A program made the translations under genes and the position numbers. From the IMG/VR virus record IMGVR_UViG_3300036715_001290, positions 1-64,000 of that record: a stretch of 64,000 nt of DNA; one strand, written 5' to 3'. Below, piece after piece: positions 8,581 to 19,610 of the stretch (position 1 is its first letter; every line of letters begins with the position of its first letter). The notes below the pieces were generated by a model. That model did not search any database and was not told the DNA's origin. It saw only the letters and a list, made by a program, of their open reading frames with translations. The stretch is from a virus.

Positions 8581-9714
8581 ATGCAAATTATTTTTTATGT
8601 AGATAAAGATACTACTTTATATCATAGTCAATCATATGATAATAAAAATACAGGTGAAGATGAAATTTTAGAATTAACTAAAAGAAATATAAATATAGAA
8701 CCTGTAATATCAAGGTCATTAGTATATTTTGATTTAGATAGATTATTTACAGCGTTAGGTAGAATGCCAGATAAGGTTGAATTGTCCCTACCTATTTGTA
8801 TAGCAGGTGATCGCATTAAAGGTTTAACTTTAGAATGCTTCCCAGTTAAACATTATTGGAGTGAAGGTTTTGGTAAATTCACAGAAACAAAAATAAATAC
8901 AAATGATTCAAATTGGTTATATTCCACTGATAATGTTGCTTGGGATGTTGCTGGAGGAGATGTAGCAAGTGTTAATCCAAAGACTTGTACAATTATCGAA
9001 AAGGTTAAAGGTAGATTAAATGAATCTACAATGTTAGAGGATCCAAAATTTGATATTACCGAATTTGTTCAATCATATTATATAAGTGGTTCATCAGATC
9101 TAAAATATGGATTTTTAGTTAAGTTTCAAGATGCCGTAGAATCAAATGATTCTGATTATGGAACTTTATGTTTTTATTCAAAACAATCAAATACAATATA
9201 TAGACCAAAATTAAATATCTATTTTGATGATTATGTACGAGCTTTAGAGATTACCGATGAGGACACTATTCTATCATTAGTTACCGATGATAATTATGTA
9301 CCATCAAATATTAATACATCTATATATGAGTTATCAGGTAATGTATTATTAAGTAATATTTTTATTTTTTATAAAAATTTATCTAAAGAATATTCCGCTA
9401 ATGATGTTGTTGCAATACGACTTAATAGTAGACCAAAATGGCAAAGAGATTCATATAATTTATTTTTGGCCGATACACCTGTGTTGTATTTACCAACTGA
9501 ATCTTTTTATGGTATATTTGATGCAGTAACCGATGAACAAATTATAGGTTTTTCGGAATATACAAAAATATCATCTGACATTGATGGTAATTATTTTAAC
9601 ATTTGGATGGACTCTTTAGTACCACAAAGAATGTATAAAATAAAAATAAAATTAACATATGGAAATAATTTACATATATTTGATAATAACAATACATTTA
9701 TGGTTACTGACTAA
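8581..9714 (+). CDS. Tail structural protein with DNRLRE-like N-terminal domain
   Basis: 377 aa. The first ~210 residues follow the pattern of DNRLRE/CBM-like domains: DKDTTLYHS..Y.NKNTGEDEIL near the start, SRSLVYFDLD (~45-54), a WSEG turn and a YFDDYVRALE end. Such domains occur in phage tail and cell-surface proteins. The C-terminal half (~215-377) is beta-rich and ends FMVTD. Located between gp6 and large tail proteins, so a baseplate periphery or fibre-attachment protein is likely. Confidence 0.65.
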   Translation: MQIIFYVDKDTTLYHSQSYDNKNTGEDEILELTKRNINIEPVISRSLVYFDLDRLFTALGRMPDKVELSLPICIAGDRIKGLTLECFPVKHYWSEGFGKFTETKINTNDSNWLYSTDNVAWDVAGGDVASVNPKTCTIIEKVKGRLNESTMLEDPKFDITEFVQSYYISGSSDLKYGFLVKFQDAVESNDSDYGTLCFYSKQSNTIYRPKLNIYFDDYVRALEITDEDTILSLVTDDNYVPSNINTSIYELSGNVLLSNIFIFYKNLSKEYSANDVVAIRLNSRPKWQRDSYNLFLADTPVLYLPTESFYGIFDAVTDEQIIGFSEYTKISSDIDGNYFNIWMDSLVPQRMYKIKIKLTYGNNLHIFDNNNTFMVTD

Positions 9715-11597
9715 TGGGATTTGACCTTGATAAAATTAAAGATGGGACATATTTAACTCGCAGTGCAAATTTAGAACCTATTTTCTTAAATGATTCTAAA
9801 CTTGATGCATCCGATATGTTATATGTGCATGCAGGAAACAACCCACCTTTTACATTAACACATATAGATGATATAGCGGAAGTTGTTAATACTGAATTAC
9901 CTAATGATATTGAAGAAGTAAAAAAGGAAGATTATAAAAATTTATATTTAACAGGCGCAAATCTTCAAGTTAACTTAGAAGAAATTAAAGATAATATTGT
10001 ACAATATAAACAATCATTTAATAATGAAATGCATAATGTTGGATTTGCATTAAATAAACCTAATACTTTTTATTACTTAAATGCAGCATTGAAATATATT
10101 TATAATTCATTACCAACACAAAGCGCAGGTATATTACCGGATCCAACGGCTTCAGCCGTAATACCAACTTGGGTTATAACACACTATTCAAATGATGAAA
10201 TAATAAATTTTACAAGATCCAATGAAATTAACATTTCCGATAATATTAAACTTATACAAAAAACAGATGCTATAACATATATAAGAGATTTATTAAATAA
10301 AATATATTCATTACCTAGACCATTTTGCAATGGTGATGATAATATGTTTAATTATATATTTGATTATACTATTGAGAATAGTAATTATATTTTACGTAAT
10401 CTTAATAATAACAACAATCTTTCATTATTTCAATATACTGGAAGTAGTGAAACTGGTTTTAATTTTTTACCTATTTCTAGAAATGCTAGTATTAATTATG
10501 ATTTACCAACATATTTTTATATAAATGTTGTAGGGCAAATACTTAATAACTCAAATGTATTGTTAAGTACAAATGCATTAAATCTAAATATAAATTTCAA
10601 ATCATACAATTTAGATTTATTTACATTAGGATATTATAATATAGGTAATTATTATACTGATGATATGTTAAAAGCATTCAATTATGGTTATGTAAAATAT
10701 TATGGTGGAAATTATGTAAATGTTACATATGATGGTATTGATGATTTTATTTCATCTTTAGATGATGAAAGTGAAGTTGTTGTTTTAGATTATCTAAATC
10801 ATTTATTGTCAATTTTTAAAGCAATGTCTAATAGGTTATTTAAGAATTTAACAAATAAAATATATCTTAACTCTACATTTGAAAGCTATTTCTTTGGTAA
10901 TGATAATTATATAGATATTGTATGGGCACCCGAAGTAAGATATACTCGTGGTATTTATTGGAGCTCAAGCAAAACTGTACGTCCGCTATTGGCACCGGTG
11001 TTAGTATTAAATGATGGTATAATAGAAACTACAAATTATATTAAAATGAACACTAATATAATGAACACTCATTATAATGGTAGTAATTTAAGTAATTATT
11101 TTTATAACATTCCTGGGATTGGAATAGATTCTGCATTATTTAATAGGGATACTAAATTTAATGGGTCATTTGAAACTTGTGATGAAGATACAGGTTATGA
11201 TTGTTTAGCTTTACAGGTAAAACAAGAATCTATGAATAGTGATAGATTACATACAATAATAGAATATATAGGTTCTCATGAAGGTACGTTTATAGTACGT
11301 GCCACAGGTAATGGTTCATTGGATGAAAATGGTTATAGGTCCAATAATGGAACTTGTTATTATAGTAATAAAGGATATGTACCATTTTTTGGAATAAGAC
11401 CTACTGATGAAATAAAGGATTTTGCTTATTATGATTTATTAGAAAACTTTCTAAATAAATATAAAATACGTTCAAAGGATGAAGCATTTTCATGGTTATT
11501 AGATACTCGTAATGAGTCATCAAATTTTTATAATATTAATTTAGGTACTACATATTATATGTCAAGTACTTCAGGAATAATAGCAAATAGCAAATGA
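9714..11597 (+). CDS. Large tail/baseplate structural protein, unrecognised
   Basis: 627 aa, rich in Asn, Tyr and Ser, with no membrane segment. Residues ~195-210 contain LPRPFCNGDDN, nearly repeated as LPYPFCNGDAE in the next gene at a similar depth, so the two probably share an ancestral N-terminal region. The start overlaps the previous stop by one base and the end overlaps the next start by four. A virion role is inferred from context and composition. Confidence 0.65.
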   Translation: MGFDLDKIKDGTYLTRSANLEPIFLNDSKLDASDMLYVHAGNNPPFTLTHIDDIAEVVNTELPNDIEEVKKEDYKNLYLTGANLQVNLEEIKDNIVQYKQSFNNEMHNVGFALNKPNTFYYLNAALKYIYNSLPTQSAGILPDPTASAVIPTWVITHYSNDEIINFTRSNEINISDNIKLIQKTDAITYIRDLLNKIYSLPRPFCNGDDNMFNYIFDYTIENSNYILRNLNNNNNLSLFQYTGSSETGFNFLPISRNASINYDLPTYFYINVVGQILNNSNVLLSTNALNLNINFKSYNLDLFTLGYYNIGNYYTDDMLKAFNYGYVKYYGGNYVNVTYDGIDDFISSLDDESEVVVLDYLNHLLSIFKAMSNRLFKNLTNKIYLNSTFESYFFGNDNYIDIVWAPEVRYTRGIYWSSSKTVRPLLAPVLVLNDGIIETTNYIKMNTNIMNTHYNGSNLSNYFYNIPGIGIDSALFNRDTKFNGSFETCDEDTGYDCLALQVKQESMNSDRLHTIIEYIGSHEGTFIVRATGNGSLDENGYRSNNGTCYYSNKGYVPFFGIRPTDEIKDFAYYDLLENFLNKYKIRSKDEAFSWLLDTRNESSNFYNINLGTTYYMSSTSGIIANSK

Positions 11598-14500
11598 TAA
11601 CAGAAACAACTGAAATAATAGCTGACAAATTCAGTATAGATGATTCTGATTTTAATACGGAATTTGAAGTTGAACATATATTACATGAAAAAGATGTAAA
11701 ATATATTTATGTAACATCAAGTCAATATTTGAATGATAAATATAATTATGATGAAGTGTCAGGTGCCGTTGCTAATTTATTAAATAATCAAAAGGATATT
11801 TATTCAGAAAATAAAACAACAAATTTTGAAATATTGCGTGATACTAGAAGTGATATAATAGACTTTAATATGTCATTACCAAACAATCCATTGGGATTAG
11901 TTGAAACATATAATCTCATTCCATCAAAAACAAATATTAGCCCATTTAATTATACTTCATCATTAATTAATACTATGCGGTATGCAGGTACATTATCAAA
12001 TGAATCAAAACAAATAGCAGAATATATAAATAATAGTTCAAGATTTGAAAGTGCATTTAATCTAAATACATCACAATCAATGTCAGATTTTACTGGTAAT
12101 TTAATTTCAAATATATTAACGTTACCATATCCATTTTGTAATGGTGATGCTGAAGTTGCTGCAAAATTATTTAGACCATTCTTTATACCATATTCTGATA
12201 GTGAATTAAATGATCTAAAGGAAGATGATAGATATTTTTTAATAAAATTTATTAATGAAAGATATCTTAAAGATCCATATATGAAATCAATACCAACAAA
12301 TTTAAAGACAGTATTACATTTCGATACTTATGGTATATTATCATCTTCATCTAAGCGTTCTAATCATAGAGATGGTTTTCCTCCAATTAATTATATTACA
12401 CCAACTACACAATCAAGTAATATTTCATTTGCAAATATGACTAAAGATAGTATGTGGATTACTTGGACTAGAGGTAATGGTCATGACCATTATATTTTGT
12501 TAAATACTATAAATGAATTTACTGACCCTATAAATGGTACGGATCCTATAGCAGATTCTCATTATAAAGGTTCAGGACAGCAATTAATATATGATGAATA
12601 TTTTCCTCAAGATGGTGCTTTTAAAGTAACCGGATTAACTGAAGGTACAGAATATTATTGTAGAATATATGATAGATTAGGAAGTGGCACTGACACTGGA
12701 TATAATCTAGATACAATGACACTAAATCCTAATGGAGTTATATTAAAAAATACATCACTAATTACAACACCACCAACAAAACAAGCATCAAATTTGAATT
12801 TTACAAATTTAACATCTGATAGTGTTACTATAAATTGGTCTCGTGGTGATGGTGAAAAATGTATGGTTATATTTGGTGTCCAAGAACTATATGACCCACA
12901 AGATGGAGCTACTAATTTTAATTTTAGTAATGTATTTAATTACGATACCGCAAATGGATTTGATAATGGTCAATTTGTATACATTGGTACTGGAACGACG
13001 GTAACGGTAACAAATTTAATGCCAAATAAAATATATCAATGTAGAGTTTATGAATTTAATGATAATGGAAATCCCTCAAATGGTAAATATTTAAGAACAT
13101 TAACAAATGATAATAATAAAAATGTTACATTATCACCACCTATTATTGTACCTATTAACGTACCAACTATTCAGGCATCCGATATCATCGCAAATGTTTC
13201 ATCAAATGGTAGAGTACAATTATCATGGACTCGCGGTAATGGTAATGGTTGTGTTGTAATTCTATCAACATTTTTTAACGGTGGTGTATGGTTAAATGGT
13301 AATACTGATGAAGTTGATTCATATCCAATAATAGCAGATTCTTCAATAAGTAGTAATGTTTCTGAAATAGTATACTCAGGTAATGAAAACACTGTTATAT
13401 TATCAAAAGTAATTGATGGTATGAATTATTATTGTTTAGTATTAGAATATAATACAAATGGTACTGAAGTTAAAACATTAAAAACATTAAATAATAATTC
13501 ATCAAATACTAATCATTTTGTAGGTGTTAATAATACAAATCAAAGCTTATATCCAAAGACACAATCATATAATATAATGACAGGTTCATCAGGTTCTGAT
13601 TATGTTGATATTATTTGGGATAGAGGTGATGGTAATAGATGTATATTATTAATAAGTGATATAAACAATCCACAATGCCCGTTAGACGGTAATTATATTG
13701 TACCTAATTCAATATACACATCAGGTACACAGGTTGTTTATAATGATTATCATCGTCTAACAATTGGTGGTGATAATAATAAAGCAAAAGTTACCGTGAC
13801 AGGTTTAAAAGAAAATGTAAGATATTATGTTAAGGCTGTTGAATATTATGGAGCTCCGGATATTGAATGTTTTTATTTAACAAATATTGGATTTTCTAAT
13901 CCAATTAATTTTACATTAGTGTCTAGTGTAAAGGTACCTGAAATTCAAATAAGTAATATTGCATTTAATACAATGAATATTGATAAGATGAATATTACGT
14001 GGAATAAAGGTCATGGTGAAAAGCGATTGATAATAATGAGCAAATCCAATACTATAAATGATCCTAAAGATGGTGAAGATATTATTGGAAATTCAACATT
14101 TGGTAATAATAATCAACAAGTAATTTATAATGGTTTAGGTGAAACCGTAAGTGTTAATGGTTTAATAAATGGCACTACTTATTATGTTAAAGGATATGAA
14201 TTTAATGGTTCAGGAGCAAATACCAAGTATTTATTAGAAAATGCGATTGATAATCCAAAAAGTACTACATTCATATCAGGTGTAAATCCACCAAATGAAC
14301 AAGCAAGCGGTTTAACATTTACTGATATAACAGATCATGCAATGACGGTACATTGGGAACGTGGTAATGGTGAAAAATGTTTAGTTGTTATTAATAAGAA
14401 TAATAAATTTGATACTCCTCCACTTAATGGAACGGATCCTGTTAAATTTAATAATGTTTCATCTAAATATGATAAAAATTTAACACAACAATTTATATAT

Positions 14501-15502
14501 GGTGGAACTGGAACATCCGTTAAAGTAACAGGTTTGGCATCAGGTACTGAATATTACTTTAAAGTTTATGAATATAATGGTAATGACCAATTTACAAAAT
14601 ATTTGGTAAATGATAGTAATGATAATCCTAATTCTGAAAAAACAACAGGAATATTAATATCAACAGCAAATGGATATGATTATACATTAGAGTATACAGG
14701 ATTAGTATCTTTAAGTAATCCATTGATTTTTATAGATAATGATACAACACCTATAACACTTGGTGACTATCTAAGATCATGGTATCCTTATAATCAAATA
14801 TTACAAATGTATGATTCAAATAGTACATATATGCCTATATTTGGTACAAATGGAAGATACAATTATCACACCACTTCATCGGTGCATGTTGAAGATTATG
14901 GACTATTTATAAAGGATTATTATAATACATATTATAGTGAAATAATTAAAAATGATACTAATATTTTATTGGACATTTTCAAGTATATTGCATCGCTTTC
15001 TATAAAATATAGAACATATGATATTACTGCATTAAAGTCATTTTATGAAACATCTAATTATTATTTAATACCACATCAAACTGATGATACTTTATTATTA
15101 GAATATTCTAAAACTGGTGATGTTTTAATACCTAATCAACCAAATACATATACATATATTGGTGAAAATATTTATGTAAATAATGTTACAAATAAAATGA
15201 TATTATGGCATGGTGATATTTATATAAACAAACAATATGTTGAAAGTACTAATGCTAATGTATTATATAATGAATATATTGATGGTTACATACAAGTTGA
15301 TAGAAATCTATTAAATTATAATACATTTATGGACGAGTCAATGAAAAATGATGTACATGATAAAATCAATACATCATTAAATGTACCATATAAATTATAT
15401 AATAAATTTCAAGTTTTTGATTTTTGTATAGATAGTAATAATACAAAATCAATTACATTTGGAATGAAGTATAATTCAACTATTAAATTTTTGGATAAAT
15501 AA
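11594..15502 (+). CDS. Giant tail protein with six fibronectin type III-like repeats
   Basis: 1302 aa. The N-terminal ~270 residues resemble the preceding protein (shared PFCNGD motif). Residues ~274-1015 hold six repeats of ~110-130 aa, each with a strand ending W(T/S)RG(N/D)G, a hydrophobic strand, a DP..G loop, and V.GL..GT.YY...YE near the end; starts lie near 274, 399, 528, 658, 785 and 904. This is an Fn3-like pattern, common in phage tail proteins and thought to bind cell-surface glycans. The C-terminal ~285 residues are unique. Likely a long fibre or baseplate-attached adhesin. Confidence 0.75.
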   Translation: MITETTEIIADKFSIDDSDFNTEFEVEHILHEKDVKYIYVTSSQYLNDKYNYDEVSGAVANLLNNQKDIYSENKTTNFEILRDTRSDIIDFNMSLPNNPLGLVETYNLIPSKTNISPFNYTSSLINTMRYAGTLSNESKQIAEYINNSSRFESAFNLNTSQSMSDFTGNLISNILTLPYPFCNGDAEVAAKLFRPFFIPYSDSELNDLKEDDRYFLIKFINERYLKDPYMKSIPTNLKTVLHFDTYGILSSSSKRSNHRDGFPPINYITPTTQSSNISFANMTKDSMWITWTRGNGHDHYILLNTINEFTDPINGTDPIADSHYKGSGQQLIYDEYFPQDGAFKVTGLTEGTEYYCRIYDRLGSGTDTGYNLDTMTLNPNGVILKNTSLITTPPTKQASNLNFTNLTSDSVTINWSRGDGEKCMVIFGVQELYDPQDGATNFNFSNVFNYDTANGFDNGQFVYIGTGTTVTVTNLMPNKIYQCRVYEFNDNGNPSNGKYLRTLTNDNNKNVTLSPPIIVPINVPTIQASDIIANVSSNGRVQLSWTRGNGNGCVVILSTFFNGGVWLNGNTDEVDSYPIIADSSISSNVSEIVYSGNENTVILSKVIDGMNYYCLVLEYNTNGTEVKTLKTLNNNSSNTNHFVGVNNTNQSLYPKTQSYNIMTGSSGSDYVDIIWDRGDGNRCILLISDINNPQCPLDGNYIVPNSIYTSGTQVVYNDYHRLTIGGDNNKAKVTVTGLKENVRYYVKAVEYYGAPDIECFYLTNIGFSNPINFTLVSSVKVPEIQISNIAFNTMNIDKMNITWNKGHGEKRLIIMSKSNTINDPKDGEDIIGNSTFGNNNQQVIYNGLGETVSVNGLINGTTYYVKGYEFNGSGANTKYLLENAIDNPKSTTFISGVNPPNEQASGLTFTDITDHAMTVHWERGNGEKCLVVINKNNKFDTPPLNGTDPVKFNNVSSKYDKNLTQQFIYGGTGTSVKVTGLASGTEYYFKVYEYNGNDQFTKYLVNDSNDNPNSEKTTGILISTANGYDYTLEYTGLVSLSNPLIFIDNDTTPITLGDYLRSWYPYNQILQMYDSNSTYMPIFGTNGRYNYHTTSSVHVEDYGLFIKDYYNTYYSEIIKNDTNILLDIFKYIASLSIKYRTYDITALKSFYETSNYYLIPHQTDDTLLLEYSKTGDVLIPNQPNTYTYIGENIYVNNVTNKMILWHGDIYINKQYVESTNANVLYNEYIDGYIQVDRNLLNYNTFMDESMKNDVHDKINTSLNVPYKLYNKFQVFDFCIDSNNTKSITFGMKYNSTIKFLDK

Positions 15503-16953
15503 TGGCTAACATGACTGAGACATATTCTATAACAAATAAATTACATTATACTATTGTATTTTTAGATGCAGGTATATATGAAGGTTTTATTGATTATACG
15601 AGTGCACCTTTCAAAGATTTTATAACATTAACTATTCTAAATGATAAATCAGTAGACATTATAGCCGATATTCCATTATTATTTGATAACTTAAATATAT
15701 TTGATGAAGGTCAATGTAATGTACAATTTCAATTATTTGGTACATATGAATATGAATTACCAGTATATGATAAAGATGGAAATGTTACATATGTGCATAC
15801 ATTATTAAATGCACAAAATTTGAAAGTAAAACAAATTTCAAATTCAAAAGTTGAATTGGTTATAAATTCTGATTATGAAATAAATGATATTATAGTAAAT
15901 GCATTAAAAACAGAATTTAATTCATATGTTTATAATAACGGTAGTTTTTATCTAATATTAAATGCAAAGAAAACGAATACATCATCCACAACAGTAGGTA
16001 TAGTTAATAACATATCACTTCTATTAAAATTAGAATCTGAATATGACCAACGTGTAAATACTTCATGTGAAATTTATAAAGCATTAAGTGCAGTAACATC
16101 ATTAGATATAAACTATTATATAAAATATGATCCTCCTGTTATTACTGATACTAGATTAGCATTAACACCACAAACAAGTGTCGGTAGTTCGATTATTGAT
16201 GTCAATAATAATTATAATTATAATCAATTGACATCAGGTTCAAAATATGATATAGAAACATATTTTAATATAAACGACTCAAAATACGTCCATGATGCCG
16301 TTGGTAATATTGACTATTCTAATTTATCAAATTTTTCATTTTTTGGTTCTGCTGAAAGTAGAATTAAAATATTCATGAATAAAATAATATCATTGGAATA
16401 TTTATCATCCATACCAACATCATCGGTTAACTATTCTGCATCTTTGGATGAAATAAGTTCACTAAAATCAAAATTTGATGCATATGAAAGATATTTATAT
16501 TTTGAAATTGATGAACAAGTTAATAATGAATATACTATACAACCATATCCAAAAGATGGTTCAACATTATTACCATTATTATCAACCAATATAATAGTTA
16601 AAAATTGGTTAAGCGGATCATTAAATGTTGCTATAAATTATGATAATGATAATATGAATAGATTGATTTATGGTATACCAACACAAATTTATGATGACTC
16701 TAATAATATATCACTTGTTAAATTAATAGATATGTGTGGCCATTATTATGATCATATGTATAATACGGTAAAATATTTTGATTTATATAACTTTGATAAT
16801 AGATTAAATAGTGGTAATGATCCAAATAATATTAATTTACTTTTATATAATTTTGGATTTAATCCAACTCCAAAAATAGATTCAAATGATACTACATTAT
16901 ATGATAGTATTAAAGAACAACAAATTGAAACGGTATTAAATACCTTAGGATAA
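15502..16953 (+). CDS. Large tail structural protein, N-terminal half of a split gene
   Basis: 483 aa. The C-terminal part (a stretch with LVKLIDMCGHYYDHMYNTVK, then ..NFGF) resembles the middle of a family of very long T4-superfamily tail structural proteins, whose next segment is the NNLPYLLKTKGT-like motif. That segment is found at the start of the following gene, in another frame. The stop TAA at 16951 is followed two bases later by ATG 16955, preceded by AGGA. So this looks like half of an ancestral single gene, now two coupled genes. Confidence 0.7.
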   Translation: MANMTETYSITNKLHYTIVFLDAGIYEGFIDYTSAPFKDFITLTILNDKSVDIIADIPLLFDNLNIFDEGQCNVQFQLFGTYEYELPVYDKDGNVTYVHTLLNAQNLKVKQISNSKVELVINSDYEINDIIVNALKTEFNSYVYNNGSFYLILNAKKTNTSSTTVGIVNNISLLLKLESEYDQRVNTSCEIYKALSAVTSLDINYYIKYDPPVITDTRLALTPQTSVGSSIIDVNNNYNYNQLTSGSKYDIETYFNINDSKYVHDAVGNIDYSNLSNFSFFGSAESRIKIFMNKIISLEYLSSIPTSSVNYSASLDEISSLKSKFDAYERYLYFEIDEQVNNEYTIQPYPKDGSTLLPLLSTNIIVKNWLSGSLNVAINYDNDNMNRLIYGIPTQIYDDSNNISLVKLIDMCGHYYDHMYNTVKYFDLYNFDNRLNSGNDPNNINLLLYNFGFNPTPKIDSNDTTLYDSIKEQQIETVLNTLG

Positions 16954-16954
16954 T

Positions 16955-18949
16955 ATGAATTATTTATCACAATCATTTAGAAACTCTGATTTAGAAATTA
17001 AGAATCGTATTCTTAATAATCTTTTATATATGTACAAATCTAAAGGTACTATAAATTCATTACGAATGTTAATGGCTTGTTATGGTGTACCTGAACATAT
17101 GTTAAAGATTAGAGAGTTTGGTAATTCACATGCCGCTATTAAAAATTTTAGTAGAGAAAAAGTAACATATTATAAACATTATTTATACGGTCAAAATACA
17201 TCACAAAATATTGATTTTTATTTATCAGGTATAACGGATGTACATCAGTATACTATGTTATTCAAACCTGAATTAATGGAACATGGTGATATATTTACAT
17301 ATACTAATAGTGACGGTGATTTAATGTATACATTATCATGTCATAAAGAAAATGGTAATTATATATCATTCAAAAATACCATAACTGATGTAGATACATC
17401 AACAACAGTACAAAAGATATCATCACATATAAAATGGTATGAAGGTATTACTATTTTAATTGAAATAAATCAACCTGAAGATGGTAATGTTAATTTTTCG
17501 TATAGATATTTAGACCAACTTACACAAGATGTTGAATATATATCCGATAGTGGTGTAATTGCTAGTTCAGGTGGAAATGGTTTAATGGATGGTGCACATG
17601 TTATTATAAATTTATCACCACATTATGGTTTAGCAGAATTACGGTTATTTGCAGGTATATGTAATTTTGAAACACTAAATAAACATATAATGTTTCAAGA
17701 TTCTATATTATGTGAAGGTTATTTTAATAAAGATACGACTGCATTATTGGATAGATATTCATTAGATAAACCACAAGATTTACATTTAACTTCATCTATA
17801 TTTAATGATTCTACAAACAGTGATTATGCAGGTGAAGTTGCAATTGCAAATAATTTTACATCATCAATGTCATATCCTTATGGTTATCAATTAAAACCAT
17901 ATACCGCATTTATTGATTATCCTAATACATCTATTGCACAATTATCATCGGATAATATTCAAATAGTAAGTACAAATAATGATATAAATACATTAACACA
18001 ATTATCATATGATTCAAGTATTACTGATTTTTCAAATTCAATTACATCACTACCATATTTAGGTATATACCTATCACCAACTGATTTTATAAATGAAAAT
18101 ATAATAAAGAATTTGGCAATATCAAATTATGATGATTTACTTGCAGATCCCGCCGATTATTATTCTGATTCATATTATGCTCTAGATGAAATAAGAAAAC
18201 TATATATAAATAATTTTAATACAATTGATATTAAAGAATTTATTGATTATATTAATAATTTAGATCCTACAATGTATAGTGCATTAACTCAATTTATACC
18301 GTCAAGAGTTATTCCATTATTTGGTTTATTATTTGAACAATCTATGGTTGAACGAACAAAACCTAAACATATTAAACCAACTGCTCAATTATTAGATAAT
18401 TTTGTTGTTTTAGATACTAAACCTAAAAATAATATAGGTTATAATATAAATGATTCGTTTGGTTTAATTAGGACATCTATAAATGTACAAAGTGCATCAT
18501 ATAATGATATATCTAATATGTTACCTATAGGATTAAATATAAATTCATCATTTGATGTTGGAAATGATGTAAAAACAACAATAAAAATAAATGAAATTAA
18601 TAATACACAATATTTATTTATAAATGGTTTTATAAGCAATGTACTATCAGCAAGTATTGATGATACTCAATATTTTTCAACTTCTGCTGATTTTATGAAT
18701 ATTGGGTCAATGTATGTTGATATTGATACAAATGCAATAATATTTAATGATATTAGAAGATATGCAGAAAATCAAACATATACAACATCATATCCAAGTA
18801 AACATATTATAAGTAATAATTTTTACTTAGAAGGTGACAAACGAATGAGATTTACAGGATGCTTAAATGATGCATCAACGTCATATAATGGACAAAGTCC
18901 TATCATTGTAAATGATACATATGATACACAATTACCATTAATAAATTAA
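16955..18949 (+). CDS. Large tail structural protein, C-terminal half of a split gene
   Basis: 664 aa. Starts with RILNNLLYMYKSKGTINSLR (~18-37) and then CYGVPEHMLKIREFGNS, a conserved block that in relatives lies inside one ~1200-1500 aa virion protein. The remainder contains a concanavalin-like region (~90-250, YTMLFKPELMEHGDIF, later SSHIKWYEG) and a C-terminal structural domain. TAGGATAAT before the ATG provides a ribosome binding site, so it can be made as its own polypeptide. Probably part of the outer baseplate. Confidence 0.72.
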   Translation: MNYLSQSFRNSDLEIKNRILNNLLYMYKSKGTINSLRMLMACYGVPEHMLKIREFGNSHAAIKNFSREKVTYYKHYLYGQNTSQNIDFYLSGITDVHQYTMLFKPELMEHGDIFTYTNSDGDLMYTLSCHKENGNYISFKNTITDVDTSTTVQKISSHIKWYEGITILIEINQPEDGNVNFSYRYLDQLTQDVEYISDSGVIASSGGNGLMDGAHVIINLSPHYGLAELRLFAGICNFETLNKHIMFQDSILCEGYFNKDTTALLDRYSLDKPQDLHLTSSIFNDSTNSDYAGEVAIANNFTSSMSYPYGYQLKPYTAFIDYPNTSIAQLSSDNIQIVSTNNDINTLTQLSYDSSITDFSNSITSLPYLGIYLSPTDFINENIIKNLAISNYDDLLADPADYYSDSYYALDEIRKLYINNFNTIDIKEFIDYINNLDPTMYSALTQFIPSRVIPLFGLLFEQSMVERTKPKHIKPTAQLLDNFVVLDTKPKNNIGYNINDSFGLIRTSINVQSASYNDISNMLPIGLNINSSFDVGNDVKTTIKINEINNTQYLFINGFISNVLSASIDDTQYFSTSADFMNIGSMYVDIDTNAIIFNDIRRYAENQTYTTSYPSKHIISNNFYLEGDKRMRFTGCLNDASTSYNGQSPIIVNDTYDTQLPLIN

Positions 18950-18972
18950 AAACATAATAAGGAAATTACATT

Positions 18973-19593
18973 ATGGGCTATATAGCAAATGATACATTAA
19001 CAATAGATGCTATCCTAACACGAAGAGGTCGTGAGTTGCTTTCACAAAGTAACTTTAAAATAACAAAATTTTCAGTTAGTGATGATGAAGTTGATTATAG
19101 ATTATATAATAATACATCAAATTCAGGTTCATCACATTATGCAGATGCTATAACAAGTATGCCTGTATTACAAGCAATTACCGATGAAACAAAATTAATG
19201 AAATATAAATTAGTTAATGCAAATAAAGGACAATATAAACAAGCTATCGTTTCTATAGGTGCAACAACTATAAGAGTTCCTGCAATTACAACATCTCATC
19301 CTACACCTTGGGCATTGCTTGAAGTTGTACCAAGTACATCAAATGGTAATAATGATACATACACAATGCAAATTTCAGATGATACTTATTTAGGATTATA
19401 TGATAATGAAGGTAATTTGAGTGGTAAATCATCAACAGGACCATCATTCATGTTAAGAGGTAAAACTCTACCAGCAGGTCAATCTTCAGTAACGGTTCAA
19501 GGAACAATAACTGGAAATGATGACGGTGGTGTAATTAATTTTTCAATTTTAGTATATGATAAATCATCACAAGCTGGTGATATTTTAGTTTAA
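18973..19593 (+). CDS. Conserved virion structural protein
   Basis: 206 aa. The N-terminus MGYIANDTLTIDAILTRRGR followed by an F.ITKFSVSDDEVDY.LY segment and SSHYADAI.SMP.L.A matches a small tail structural protein that recurs in distant T4 relatives (recollection of the family). The C-terminal half is an Ig-like beta sandwich. AAGGAAATTACATT precedes the ATG. Confidence 0.72.
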   Translation: MGYIANDTLTIDAILTRRGRELLSQSNFKITKFSVSDDEVDYRLYNNTSNSGSSHYADAITSMPVLQAITDETKLMKYKLVNANKGQYKQAIVSIGATTIRVPAITTSHPTPWALLEVVPSTSNGNNDTYTMQISDDTYLGLYDNEGNLSGKSSTGPSFMLRGKTLPAGQSSVTVQGTITGNDDGGVINFSILVYDKSSQAGDILV

Positions 19594-19610
19594 CACGGAG
19601 AAATATATAA

